Assembly: GCA_025890175.1 (NCBI GenBank) | Contig: JANPYM010000002.1 | Coordinates: 2,919,563 to 2,965,394, forward strand | Direction of reading: 5' to 3' | Length of the DNA stretch: 45,832 nt | Source: Ciborinia camelliae | Taxonomy: Eukaryota > Ascomycota > Leotiomycetes > Helotiales > Sclerotiniaceae | In this document: in pieces, positions 23,801 through 35,255 of the stretch | Layout: every line of letters starts with the position of its first letter | Position numbering within the stretch: position 1 is the stretch's first letter | The notes under the pieces: generated by a model | Database searches by the model: none | Told to the model about the DNA's origin: nothing | Seen by the model: only the letters and a program-made list of their open reading frames with translations | Translations under genes and position numbers: made by a program

Positions 23801-24864
23801 TCATTGTATTTCGACCATCCAAAATTGGCAATGCTCCGCATGCAGTGTGGTGAGAGTAAGGGACAGGTTTTGGAAAGCCCGTAGTGCCAGAGGTATGGTG
23901 ATGGTAAGCTGTGGTGGCCCCTGTAACAATGCGGAATGGAATATTTGTATTTTCAGCAATGTTTCCGAGGCGTGAGTGTATATAGTCCATTGAATATCCT
24001 CGCATTTGAAATGGAGGACCAGATACATCCATGAGTTTCGAAGCTTCCGCATGATGTTTTTGAAGGGCGAAGTCGTAAAACACGATACCAACATTACATT
24101 TTTTACAAAGATTCTGAATAGCTACCGAGCTACATGATGGCCTATGACGTGTAAGTAGTCGGCCTTTGATGCTCCCATCAACGTGGAAATGTAACATTGA
24201 GGTTGAAGACATTTGACACTTACATGATGATCAAAACAGATACTCCAATTCTCATCAACGCCAGCCACATCAAAAGAAATGCCCGATCACTTCTACCCAA
24301 GAGACCAACACAATTGGGATATGGAAATTTGTCCCCAGATGCATTTGTTTCACCGAGATTTAGAGTGTGGGCAAGTTTCAACGAAAAATCTCGTAGTTCT
24401 CGAAAGTTATAAGAACGAACAATCCATTTGGCAGGCGGCTCTACCTCAGTCTCAGTGGCAACCACTCCAGTAACAGAACTTGAAACTTTCTTCGAACGCT
24501 TGTCTGGTGAGATGTATCCCGAATCCTGTGGCTCTCCACCGCATAATGATGATGATGATGATGCCGACTCTCCATTCGAATCTTCTTCCGGTCCATTACC
24601 ATCGAAAGCCTCAACATAATCAGGTCTGTGAGAACGTAAGGTATTCGCATGGTTAGATCGTCGCTCAGAGCGTCTTTCAGGAATTGCTACAGCGATTTGG
24701 TCTTCATTTTTCTCAGATTGGTAATCTAAGAAATCGTTGATCGTGTCATATTGACTGGTTGGAGTTAAGTTTTTGATTTTAGCTTCACCCAAAGTACAAA
24801 TGAAGTGATTAAGATCAAGTGGAGCAAGTTTCGAACTCATTTTGAATAGGGATGAGATACCCAA
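20857..24864 (-). CDS. Adenylate-forming reductase (A-T-R, NRPS-like)
   Basis: A stand-alone A-T-R enzyme: it activates a carboxylic acid with ATP, holds it as a thioester on a phosphopantetheine arm, and releases it reductively with NAD(P)H. Exons are 24864-24224, 24141-22653, 22600-22530, 22428-22227, 22163-21885 and 21828-20857, giving 1217 aa. The adenylation domain carries HTSGTTGFPKPVPYSH near residues 296-311 and GRKDAQITLLTGKKFDP further on. The carrier serine is S698 in NIDSVQAT. The reductase domain has TGVTGTLGANIL (804-815, GxxGxxG nucleotide site) and the Ser/Tyr/Lys set S935-S936, Y969 and K973 (YSRSK). An Asp/Ser-rich insertion lies near residues 75-135. M9 (24840) is an alternative start. 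No condensation domain is present and no other biosynthetic gene is adjacent, so the product is unknown. Confidence 0.88.
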
Positions 24865-26210
24865 AACCTTTGATGTAACAGTTCAGAATGAGTGGAAGAG
24901 GAGTTGTTTATTATATAGCACTCGTAAACATGACTTTGAAAGAAGGAACGCCCACGGCACTGACCGGAGAGGAAACTGCACTGCATCTCAGTTGAAAATT
25001 CCACTTACTATCAAATCAACCTAGAAAGGTAGCAACCATAGGATAAATCGTAATTGGTGACTTCTTCATTTGTTAGTACTCTTATAGTGTCAACTCGTCA
25101 CATTCTCCTAAGATTTGGTAGGTATACTAAATGAGGGACCTGGTATTAGGGGAGATATTAAGTAGGTAGTCTTTGGTTAGACGAAATACCAGCGTCATGG
25201 ACTTTAAGAAAGCGCTGGCAACGATATATGTATCAACAAATGGCAATGAGCTTGGGAATGTTGGAAAAATAAAAAATAGCCTTGCCATCTTTCTTGATAG
25301 AGGGAGTGTAACTATACACTCATTATAGATGATCACTCCCAGTCAATATAATGTAAATGCAATATAAGTCCTAAAATTTTAGAGACGCATTTTTGGAATG
25401 GAAAAGAAATATCAACTACTGCAGGTGGTAGATAGTAATATGGATATGGACATCTGGACATCTTCAATTCCAACCATTCTCCCCTAGAAAGATTGAAATG
25501 TAAATGGTCACGTGAATTTATTGAATGAATAATACGGGTAGCCATTGGGAACCTTTGCGCGCTCACTCCTCGACGCGCGAGAGTAGTTTCTTTTTTTGTT
25601 TCCTCAATCTTGTAAACCCAACTTGATTTGTCTTGCATTGCATACTTCTCGACAACTTCAATAACGCTCAAGATCATTATCTTTCAACAAAGGTACGTAA
25701 AGTCTTGTTCTTTTACAATGAATGGTCGTGTGAAGAAACTTGTGCAGGGTTTGAAACTCACTCCCCTGAGAAAGCTTGGAATTTCATAACCTCGCGATTT
25801 GGCAAAAGTTTGATTTATACCTGACCGCTGGCTAAATATAATCATCATTCGATTCAAGTTGAATCGGCTTCATTTGATGAAGACCACAACATTCACATTT
25901 GCACCCATCTCTCCCCTATTCATCAGGCACGTGACCATATATTGGAATCCTAAATCGTTCTACACATCGGACGACCTACAAGTGTTGAACTTCCTCCCCT
26001 TCAACTTCGGTGGAGGTACGGTGGCAAATGCATGATTATTTAAGACACTCCTTCACCATTTATAATTGTTTAGCAATTCCACATCGCATCCATCGCTTTG
26101 AAAACTAAACGTCTAACAGACTTCCTCCTCAAGCCATCAAGTTTACAGTGCCTCAATTCTACTTCTACAACCTCGAAAAAACTGTTCTTCGAGCTCAATA
26201 AGTTTTCACC
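24865..26210. promoter_or_regulatory. Divergent promoter region, reductase / DPB3-like
   Basis: A 1.35-kb spacer between the divergent reductase (-) and histone-fold (+) genes. Two CACGTG E-box hexamers are seen at 25509-25514 and 25928-25933. No convincing gene; the short ORFs at 25.3-25.8 kb lack domain features. Confidence 0.45.
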
Positions 26211-27175
26211 ATGCCTTACAACAATACCGCAATCCCCCCTCGTCACGAGGCAACAGGAACAAATCAATTACCCTGTAAGTTTTAAACCAGCTCAAGTTAA
26301 TCTTCACCAACTAACATCCACCAGTATCACGTATCAAGAAGATAATCGGGACCGATCAAGATATAAATATGTGCTCTAACAATGCCGCATTTGTTATTAC
26401 TCTCGCCACTGTATGTTATCTCTGATGTCATTCATACTAAAGCTAAAAATATACCAGGAAATGTTCATTCAATATATGGCTGAATCGGGTCACAACGTTG
26501 TCAAATCTGAACGCAAACCTCGCCGAAATATTCAATACCGTGATCTTTGTACGTCACTCCTACTACTATTTCCACTATCAAATCCTCTCCCATCCTCCAC
26601 ACAAACTAACCCCCTCAGCATCCGCCGTCTCCCACATTGACAACCTCGAATTTCTCAGCGACATCATCCCACGCACCGTCCCTCTCAAAATCGTAAAAGC
26701 CAAGGCCCCCCTCCTCGCCAACACCCTCGTTCCCGGTAAACCCAAAGTCCCCAAAAGCGCCCGCACCACCTCTGCCCAATCCAACTCTCACTCCGGCCCC
26801 AATACCTCAATTACACACGCCGGTCCCTCCAACTCTCATTCCTACTCCCCATCCCTAGACACCGCACCCCCTCGCGTCTCCGTCTCCGGCCTCCTAGATT
26901 CCACCTCTTCATCCCCTCCAGCTATGAACCAAATCCAACCTCAACCAAAAACCAAATCCCACGCCCATCCAAACACCATCCCTATTATCCATGGAAATGG
27001 CCATACTCATACCCATATCAATGGCTTTACACCCGCCAATAAACCCCAACATCAACGAAAGAGAACCAGTTCCGCTACTGGTACGGGGGCATCAGTTGAA
27101 GACGAAGATCCCAATGCGCAATTAAGGATGGAGAGTCAAGCTAATGATGATGAGGAAGATGTTGAGATGAGCTAG
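26211..27175 (+). CDS. DPB3: Histone-fold protein, DNA polymerase epsilon subunit C-like (Dpb3/POLE4/CHRAC)
   Basis: A CBF/NF-Y type histone-fold protein of 265 aa from exons 26211-26274, 26325-26410, 26458-26548 and 26619-27175. The fold covers about residues 20-105: LPLSRIKKIIGTDQDINMCS, AAFVITLATEMFIQYMAE, then IQYRDLSSAVSHIDNLEFLS. The RIKKI start and the RDLSSAV helix fit Dpb3/POLE4-like subunits, which pair with a Dpb4-like partner in polymerase epsilon or in ISWI-type remodelers. The remaining 160 residues are Ser/Pro/His-rich and disordered, ending in an acidic stretch (NDDEEDVEMS). NC2-alpha is the main alternative; I prefer Dpb3 at moderate confidence. Protein function would be nuclear. 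Confidence 0.75.
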
Positions 27176-27711
27176 GGGGAGCCTGATGATGATTTTTGGA
27201 TCTTATTCAAGTGTGTTTCTTTGTTATTGCAAAGGAGGTTAGTGGGGATGAAAGGGAGGAGCAAGCTGTATTTTAGAGGGGTCAGTTGGTTGGTAGGTTG
27301 ACTGCGTGCGGCGTGGTTGGCATTTTGTATCCATGTATCAATTATAAATACCTATTATATCGCACCACAAGTTAGGAAAATAAAAATTGAGAGACCTAAG
27401 ATGATTGAGATGTAGAGGTTTGCTTGCAGAGCTGTAGACTTTGGTTTTTGTGTACAATACTATACCATTCATTCCATTTCATAAATATGGCCACGCCATC
27501 TCACCCAAAACGCCCAACTATATGCAAGCAATACGGAGTACTTTTCTCTCTTTTTCCTTTCCTTTCGATGTGATACAATACCATCTCATCTCATATCTTC
27601 TCATATCCTCTCATATCAGCCCGGACTTAAACATCTCAAACATGCATTTATTATAGCCCCTCATTTATAGCCCCTGGTTTATGGCATCATGAAATTTTCT
27701 CCCCCATGTCT
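27176..27711. other. Intergenic, convergent 3' ends
   Basis: Spacer between the histone-fold gene (+) and LEA1 (-). It contains a short pyrimidine-rich imperfect repeat of the type CTCATATC at about 27583-27620. No gene seen. Confidence 0.55.
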
Positions 27712-28884
27712 CTATTCCTCCATCGGATCATCACCTTGAGCGGCTACCGGAACCCTTCCTTCATTCAATTCCTTCTCCAATCTAATAATCTCCTCCAAAC
27801 TCTTTGCATTCTTAATTAATACCTCGACCTTCTTTCGTTCTTTATCGGTAAGCTTGACGCGGTATGATTTAGAAGTTGAGGATGTGGATGCGCCATTGGT
27901 GGCACTGGTTGTTTCAAAGGTGCGAGATTTGATACCCATGATCTGGAGGGGTTGCGTTAGTTGGGGGATGAGAGTGGAAGGGTGGATAGAGGGAAATGTA
28001 TACCTTTGATGCAAGAGCAGATGGTTCTGCAGATGTACCGAATAATTCTTGTGCTCTCTCTCGCTCTGCAGCCTTGACTTTCTTATAATCCAAAAATCTC
28101 ACATTTGGACATCGAAAGAGAACCCATTCTCTATAATGCTATATCCCCAATCCATCAGTTAGCCTCATTGATTTTAGGTCACTTCACTCCATTTCGCCCC
28201 AAACCACCACTTCAACAATTCCCTCCCCATTCCCCAAAACCAAAGAAGAAGAAAAATAACCCACCTCCTTCCTAGCCACTGGATTCTCCATCAGAACCAA
28301 ACTCGTCAACCTCGCACACCCAGCTAATCCATCCAAATCGGCCAACTCTGCCACATTATTACTCGTCAAAACCAACGTCGTCAAATTCGGCAACGAATTC
28401 GCCAACGTGGGAGAAATACTCGAGACGCGATTGCGAGCCAGGAGAAGCGTTTTTAAACGTGGACTGAGGGGAAAATTGCTCAGGAATTGTATATCATTGT
28501 CTGTGAAATCGATTGCGTCGTGCGGCTATTGCTTGTCAATTTCCTATCTTATGACTCCGCAAACCGAGCACGAAGGCGAGTATGAGGAAGGCCAACAGCT
28601 CGCTCGCAGACAAGTCCCTCAAACCCCCCAAAACACAAAAGAAAATCCACATCAACTTACCCCAGCAACTCCCAAATTTTCCACCGCCGGAATCTTATGA
28701 CCTGCAATCTCACCAAAAATCCCAGTATCAACTCAGCTCTTTTTCAAAGTGTAGCAATGAATCCAAGGTTGGATCCTGTTCTTAACAGAAAATATTATCA
28801 CGCACCTCTAAGATCTAATTCGCGTTCCTTGAGCGGGTTGAGATAGGAGAGGGAGGAGTGGATTAGGTCTGCTGTGAGACGCAT
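27712..28884 (-). CDS. LEA1: U2 small nuclear ribonucleoprotein A' (Lea1)
   Basis: A leucine-rich-repeat protein of the U2 snRNP that binds U2B'' and helps it load on U2 snRNA. Exons are 28884-28806, 28701-28661, 28525-28265, 28138-28004 and 27942-27712, giving 248 aa, as usual for the family. The start reads MRLTADLIHSSLSYLNPLKE, followed by GHKIPAVENLGVAG, DAIDFTDNDIQFL, LKTLLLARNRVSSI, LPNLTTLVLTSNNV and LTSLVLMENPVARKEHYREW. The LRRs and the capping sequence WVLFRCPNVRFLDYKKV are characteristic. The C-terminus is charged (TDKERKKVEVLIKNAKSLEE) with an acidic tail. The 41-nt second exon is required to keep the first LRR. It is encoded on the same strand as the U2B'' gene, two genes away. 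Confidence 0.95.
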
Positions 28885-29358
28885 TTTGGGGTTTTAATAA
28901 GTCGAGGGATTGATGAGGGGAGGGGAAGAATGAGGGAATTCGTGGTTAGAGTTGGTAGGTATGAATTCGTGAAGTTGCGTCGTAGGTATCTATGGGCCGG
29001 CAAGGCTGATATCTTGATCCTCGCAATCAAGAAATTATTTCGGTGAGCTAAGCTTAAATTGGCGCTAACCCTTTTTGATTGTCAGCCTTTTGGAAATGGA
29101 CATGCATATGGAGATACATCCCATCCTATAAGTCTTGTTTTCGTCTCAAATGTATGATGAATGTTACGATAAATATATTATAGTTGATTACTATTGCCTG
29201 ATAGATCCAAGAACTTATTGCTCAATCTATGTATACCACTCATCTCAAAAATACAATAACCCATTTCCCATCCTCGACCTCGAGGCTTAATGCTCCTCCC
29301 GAGTCGATTCCATAACTCCTATCACTCCAGTTCATATATTCTCATTATTCCTCCCAAC
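28885..29358. other. Intergenic
   Basis: Spacer between the LEA1 start and the VPS15 stop, both on the - strand. It should hold the LEA1 promoter. No other feature seen. Confidence 0.55.
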
Positions 29359-32300
29359 TCATTGAAAGACAAAGATAACTCCTCCTCTATCAACACTAAT
29401 CATCATCCCATAAGGACTTTCTAATAACGCCACATCCAAAATCGAATCCAAATGCGCCCTCAATAATTTCTGTCCTTGCAATGAAATGACCGTACTCCTT
29501 GGCGCCTTTCCACTTCCTTTACTGCTACCCTCTGATTTACCCACATCTTTGCCTTTATCTCTTGTCCCTGCATTAGGAGCTGTTGGTGTTTGTCTAGGGA
29601 CTCGCTCGTTATTCAATGTAAGTATTGGTGTAGGATGCAAGCTAGTGTATGAAGGTTTAAGTTCATCGGTCTCTAGACCACTCACAACCATTGAACTTTC
29701 GACGCGTGATAAATCCCAGAAACGGATCTTCCGATCTGAGCCACCAGTGATAATAAAACCATATTTGACATCGCGATTATCATCATGAGCATCAGTACCA
29801 GCAATCATAGCACGGATACCATAATTCGAAACACTGGATGTTGGTTCAAGAGCCCCAGCAAAACGACCAAGCATACCTTCAGGACGATCCTCATCAACAG
29901 GCCAAGGTTCGTAATTTTTTGGTGCCTCTCGACTAGATCCAGATCGATATACCTCTCGACATTGTGTCTTTTCAACATCCCAGACGGTAATTTCTCCTTG
30001 CCCACTACCACCAGCAACACATACCCATCTTCCTCGACCTCTAGTGGGATGGATACGAATTCTGTATATTGATGTGGCTCCTGGTACACCCCATGCCTTT
30101 AGACGAACCTTGAAACGTAGATCCCATAGATCCAAGACACCATGTGAAGTTCCTAATAGTAACCAACTGCGTTTCTTATCGATACAAAAACATGTAGGAG
30201 TGCCATGGTGTACGGGATTTTCTAGTGTATAAAGAAGTGTCATAGCCCTTAAATCAATTGCTAATACCCTTGAATGATTTGTGGCGATAAGCAAAACCGA
30301 GTTCGTCTCTAGTTTAAAATGCTCTGCCCAGATTGCAAATTCATTTTTTGGGAGCTGGTATTCACGCAAAATGCGAAGTTTACCATATCTTCCCACTCCA
30401 CCACTTTGGATGCAGTCTACTTTAACGACGTTGATACTTCCATCACTTCCACAGCTCACGAACGAGTGTGTGTGCTCCACAAAACATAAAGCAGTAACTT
30501 TGGCATCGTTTCCATGCTTGTGTGTTTGTCGAGAACGATGTGCGATATTCCGCTCAAGTCGGCCTGTATCCCAGACTTTTACACAGCCATCATCTCCACC
30601 AGTAAGGAAGAAAACATGATCTGGAGCAACAGCAATATGATGTAATGGCCCAACATGCTCAGCAAAAGTCGCAACAAGTGTACCTTCTGGTCTCCATGGT
30701 TTATCCGCAGGTTGATTGCTATTCCTACTAATAGCTCGGCGTCGACTCGAAGGGGCAATCATAGGCCCAAATTCCGCGACATCATTGGGGTAATTATCCA
30801 CATACATAGCGTCCAGCATTTTTAGTATGTTTGGATCATTACCTGAATAGGTATGAGCTGCTCTGAATCGAATTTCATCCTTCGCATCGCCTTCTTGATC
30901 TCTTGTCAAGGTGATTGGCGAAGGCTGAGGTGTGAATTGAGTGAAGGGCCCTTCAACCTTTCCAAAAGCATTTGTTGAAGTAGTACTTGTCTCGGGAACA
31001 CTTTTCCCAGACTCCTTGCGATTCATGAGAATCATAGCAGAAGACTTATGGCGAACACCACGAATGGTATCCCCTGAATTAATAGATGTAGCTCCTAATA
31101 GTGACCCTGTCCCATCATCGCTCGTCTGACCAGTTGTATCTGCACTTCCAGGACGTACTAAAGATCCTTTTCGTGGCGTCAAAGTTGATCTTGGCGTTGA
31201 GGTCTCTGTAGGGGATAAGAATGGCGGTGATAATGTTGGAGAGTTTGGCTCAAATCCATTGGTGGTAATTGGTAGGCCAGCCTTTGATCTGTGACTATTG
31301 ATTGCAGAACGTTTTCTTTTTGCAATAGAATCATTAATAGTCATGGAAGCATCAAGTAAAGCATCGGCAATAGAGTGTTGCTCTCCAGTGCCCTCTAAGC
31401 CGTTATTGATTTTGCGAGGTGGTTCTTCTGTAATCTGTTCATCAAACATTACTGTTTGTGGTGTAATATTGAAACTTCGGAGGTTGATCACGTTATTGAG
31501 ATAGTTTGGATGTGTTGGGCCTTCTCTAGCTTTCGAAGGTGCAAGACGCCATATGTATTCTCTCAATGCAAGTAACTTCGCTTCATCGTCCTGGCTCATT
31601 CCTATATTTCGAAGTTTTGCCAACCATTGTTCATCTTCGTCATTCTTTGGTATTCTGTGTAAGGCATGGTGACCGGACTCTTTTGATGAAATAGTTGGCA
31701 CGAGACTGCTTGAGTTAAAAGAGAATGTTCGTAATTGATGAACGGGTTTCCAAAATAGGCCTCTATCCACCTTGACAGCCCAATTGATAGACATATCAAG
31801 GACCGCTCTCGACAGGGGTTTCTTTAGTGCGTCAAGAAGTGCCAACTCCGAATAATCGTTGACTCCAGTCTTGAGATATGGTCGAATTAGTGGTAAGATA
31901 ATGCATGAGTTGTCGGCACTAGACAAAAAAATAGTTGCCGATGAAATGAAATTGGCCGCTGCTTCTCTGATCCAAATGTTGGGATGCATTGTGAAGCGAC
32001 TGACCACATCTACCATCTCCCATATCTTTGATCGTTGAAACAAACCTAGCTGTGCCATATCGGCAAACGAGTGAAGTACACTCCTTACTACAAAATCTTC
32101 AGGATCCGTCAAAGCTTGAACCATTAATGGTAGTATGAACTCTTCGAGACTGGTGCCGCCGAGGAAAGTCGCAACCCCCACAATAGTCTCAAAAAAGGCA
32201 CACTTCAACATCCAGTTTCGATCATTCAAGTAAGTGTTTAGGTGACTCAAAATGATATCATTCGAGTCTGCTGTACCAAAGAACATACATAGCTCTGGTA

Positions 32301-34110
32301 CTGAACCCAGGAAAGCTCTCTTGACAGCAGAGTCATTATCCGTAATCAAAGCCTTTGTATGCCCTTCAAAGATCTCAATGAGCTCAGCTCGAGCCGTATC
32401 AAATAGCCCTTGAAATGGGGCTTCTCCGCTGATAGCATCGTCGGCATCTGGGTCTGTAGTAGGAAGTGAACCATCTGATCTCAAAGTTGCAACCATATCG
32501 AGAAACCTAGAGGCAGAAGTTGCAATACTTCCTAGACATGCTGCATAGGTTGCTCTTACCAAAGATCCAGGCTCTGTAGGTGAGCCTGGAAGAAATATTT
32601 GCATTCGAGGTAAGATGTATTCCGGAAATACATGTGCGTTTATAGGCGAGACCACTGTGACAAGAGCTAAAAGTTGAGTCACTGTACGGATAGCTGTTAC
32701 TTTCACAAGCTCAGATTTATCCGTAAGTAAAGTCATGATATATGGTAAAACTCGGTCTAGTTTTGCTTCATCGGTCAGCCTTTCGGCGAAAGCTAACAAT
32801 ATGTCGCAAGCTCGAATTTTTGCGGTGGCCCTTGCAGTATTTCGCATCGATGATACAACTAAAGTTAGGAAAATTAAAGTCCCATCATCTACAGGTCGTC
32901 TACCAAGAGGAGAAGCAAAATGCTCATTGTTCGGGATGTTGAGATGTACAGGGATAGGTTGTAAGCTTGTTCCTGTAGACAGACTCTTGACAGCTGGCGT
33001 TTGTTTCTCATTCTCATAGCCTAAGAAGTAGGAAATCTTGTCAAAGTCGTAATAAATACGATCAATACGTTCATCGGCTTCACCAAGGTTGGCTGATGAT
33101 CCAGATATAGGTGTTCTTCCCGATGATGGATCCGTGATTAACCCCATGTATTGATGTAGAAAGCTGTAAAAGTAGTCTGGAAAGACCTTCTTTCTCCAAA
33201 ATTGTAGATATTCTTCTGCCGAATATCTGGACTCTGGACCCAGTTGTATCATATGTGATACCATTTCTCGGACATCCTTGTCTGTTATTCGATTAAGTAA
33301 GGAGGTGACGGGATCGTACTCTCCTCTGCGATATTGGTATAGCTGACTCAATGTGAAAATAGGGGTCTCCAGGAAAAGTTCTGCAATCACACATCCAACG
33401 CTGAAGACATCCATAGCCCAGGTAATCGGTGCTTTGGGGTCTGGGATTTCTCCTGTAGCCAAAAACCTTTCTGGAGCTAGATAACATGTTCTTCGTCCGG
33501 CAGTATCGAAATAATAGGAGAAATCCGCAGGATTATCTTCTGGTAATGTTGTTGGTTTGAAAGAAGAAGAGAAATCGGATAGATATAACCAGTTCCATGA
33601 AGTGACTAATGTATTCTCCGTCTTTATATCTCCATGAAATACATCCCGAGCATGGCAATCACGGACCGCACACAAAAGTTGAAAAGCAAGCCATTTCTTC
33701 TCGATATCCTCCAAGAATGGTCTCGTGCTCATGCGATCGTATATGGAGCTATAAAGGTATTGTCTAACAAGATATCCATTTGTTTCAGTCTCCGCGATTC
33801 GTTGGTAGGCAAGCGCATTTGGAACATCGGCCAGAGCTTTTCGTTCTCCTGCAAAGATATGTTAGATTCCATTAAGCAGATTCGATATGCGTTGCTCACG
33901 GATTATCTTCTTCCTATACTTCTTGAGATCCATGGCATAAGGCTTGACGACAACCTTGACAAGTACAACTCCATCCTGACTACGGGCGCGAATACTTTTC
34001 ATAAATCGAGCAGTTCCCATAGACTTTTCATAAACCAAATCCGAGAGTTCTGGGACATCGATACCTGCTGAGCCTGCAGAGAGCGTTGTGAGGGAGAAGC
34101 CTTGACCCAT
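29359..34110 (-). CDS. VPS15: Phosphoinositide 3-kinase regulatory subunit, Ser/Thr kinase VPS15
   Basis: Partner and activator of the PI3-kinase Vps34, acting on endosomes and in autophagy. Exons are 34110-33900 and 33848-29359, giving 1566 aa, the expected length. It starts MGQG, fitting N-myristoylation. The protein-kinase domain has LVKVVVK at about 50-56, STRPFLEDIEKKW, HGDIK at 142-146 (in place of HRD) and DFS at 162-164 in place of DFG, as is usual for this divergent kinase. HEAT repeats follow in the middle (LPYIMTLLTDKSELVKVTAI and similar), then a Ser/Thr/Pro-rich linker. A C-terminal WD40 propeller follows (GGDDGCVKVWDTG, GTSHGVLDLWDLR, GGSDRKIRFWDLS). The 51-nt intron is forced by the frame: only the join IIRERKALADVPNALAYQ restores the family sequence. 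Confidence 0.95.
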
Positions 34111-34773
34111 GGTTGTAATAATGGGGGTTCATCTGCGTGAAGTCATGGGCATTCTTATTCGCGGAAATGAGCAACTAAAGCTTTTGGAAGCTGTAGAACG
34201 GTAATTTTATTACATGTAATAGTGAATCATATCCACCAAATGTTTGAAGAGTTGTTGGGATTTGCGTGATACTTTCTGTGGTTGATGATTTTATGTCGAT
34301 GGCCATCATGATGACTAAGCTAGGAAGAGCACATTGATAGGTACCTATGGAAACCTACCGTACCTAGTAGGGATTCGAGATATCAATATTCGAAGTGAAT
34401 CACTGGTGCATAGGTATATACAAGTCCACGGGTGTATTGGATCTTCCAAATCAGTTCATCATACCAAGTGTATTCAGTATTTCAGAAAATTCGTACATCA
34501 GCAAAAATCAAGAATGGTTCATTACACACTGAAGTTTCACTGTCATACACTATTGGACTTTGATTAGGAACGAAAAGATGAAGTGATAAAGGTCATCGAT
34601 TATTATATCATGTCTCATCGCCAATAATGGCTTTTCTAAAGTACAATGGGTTTTCTCATAACTCCATCGATAGGTCATCCACACAATCTATCATCCCATG
34701 AGATATACCAGTGGGTATATTTTCCTTGCTTGTAGTACATGTATGTATATATATATATATATATGCACTTCAT
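34111..34773. other. Intergenic with a TA microsatellite
   Basis: Region upstream of VPS15 and downstream of the small hydrophilic gene. A (TA)n run lies at about 34745-34764. GGTACC/GGTACCTA-type motifs occur near 34340-34370. No gene seen. Confidence 0.55.
34745..34764. repeat. (TA)n microsatellite
   Basis: About ten uninterrupted TA dinucleotides, just 3' of the stop codon of the small hydrophilic gene. Confidence 0.9.
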
Positions 34774-35255
34774 TTAAGCCTTTCCCTTTCTCTTTAACTC
34801 GGCCTCCTCTTCATCTCTCAATTGCTGATCGATTGTGGCACCTCTGCTTGGTTCGTTGCCGTGCATCTTGGCCTAGATTAAAGATTAGTAAAGTATCCAA
34901 CAACATAAAGATTGAATAATGCTAATAACGCCCAGGACAGAACTGGATATAAGTCCGGATGTTATGTATTGATGGGTATCTATAGGACAATAACTGACAG
35001 GAAGAGTAGCATCTTTCTTGGCAGCTCTTTCCTCCTTGCTCATCTCTTCGGGTTCATTTTCACGTTGTTCTTCACGAGCCAACTTGTTTGCAATGCTTCT
35101 CTCGTCCTCTGTTTAGATGATTAGCGGAAAACATTAAGGGTGTCGATGGTATGATTATTGATCTTACTGGAATCGAGTGCAAGATGGCTGTTCTCCTTTC
35201 CCTCGTGGAATCTCTCACCAGCCTCATGAAGGGTCTTTTCGACGTTTGAGCTCAT
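34774..35255 (-). CDS. Small hydrophilic protein, probably disordered
   Basis: Exons 35255-35168, 35108-34999 and 34872-34774 give 98 aa. The sequence is highly charged and lacks hydrophobic segments or cysteines: MSSNVEKTLHEAGERFHEGK at the start, then ANKLAREEQRENEPEEMSK, and near the end AKMHGNEPSRGATIDQQL with a Lys-rich tail. The composition is like that of hydrophilins or stress-related disordered proteins, but that is only a resemblance. The HGNEPS-x-GA-x-ID motif looks conserved among small fungal proteins as I recall them. Both splice joins are in frame. The function is unknown. Confidence 0.7.

Noticed and set aside
25333..25824. Short ORFs in the reductase/DPB3-like promoter region
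   Set aside because: Overlapping ORFs on both strands with no motif; treated as spacer.
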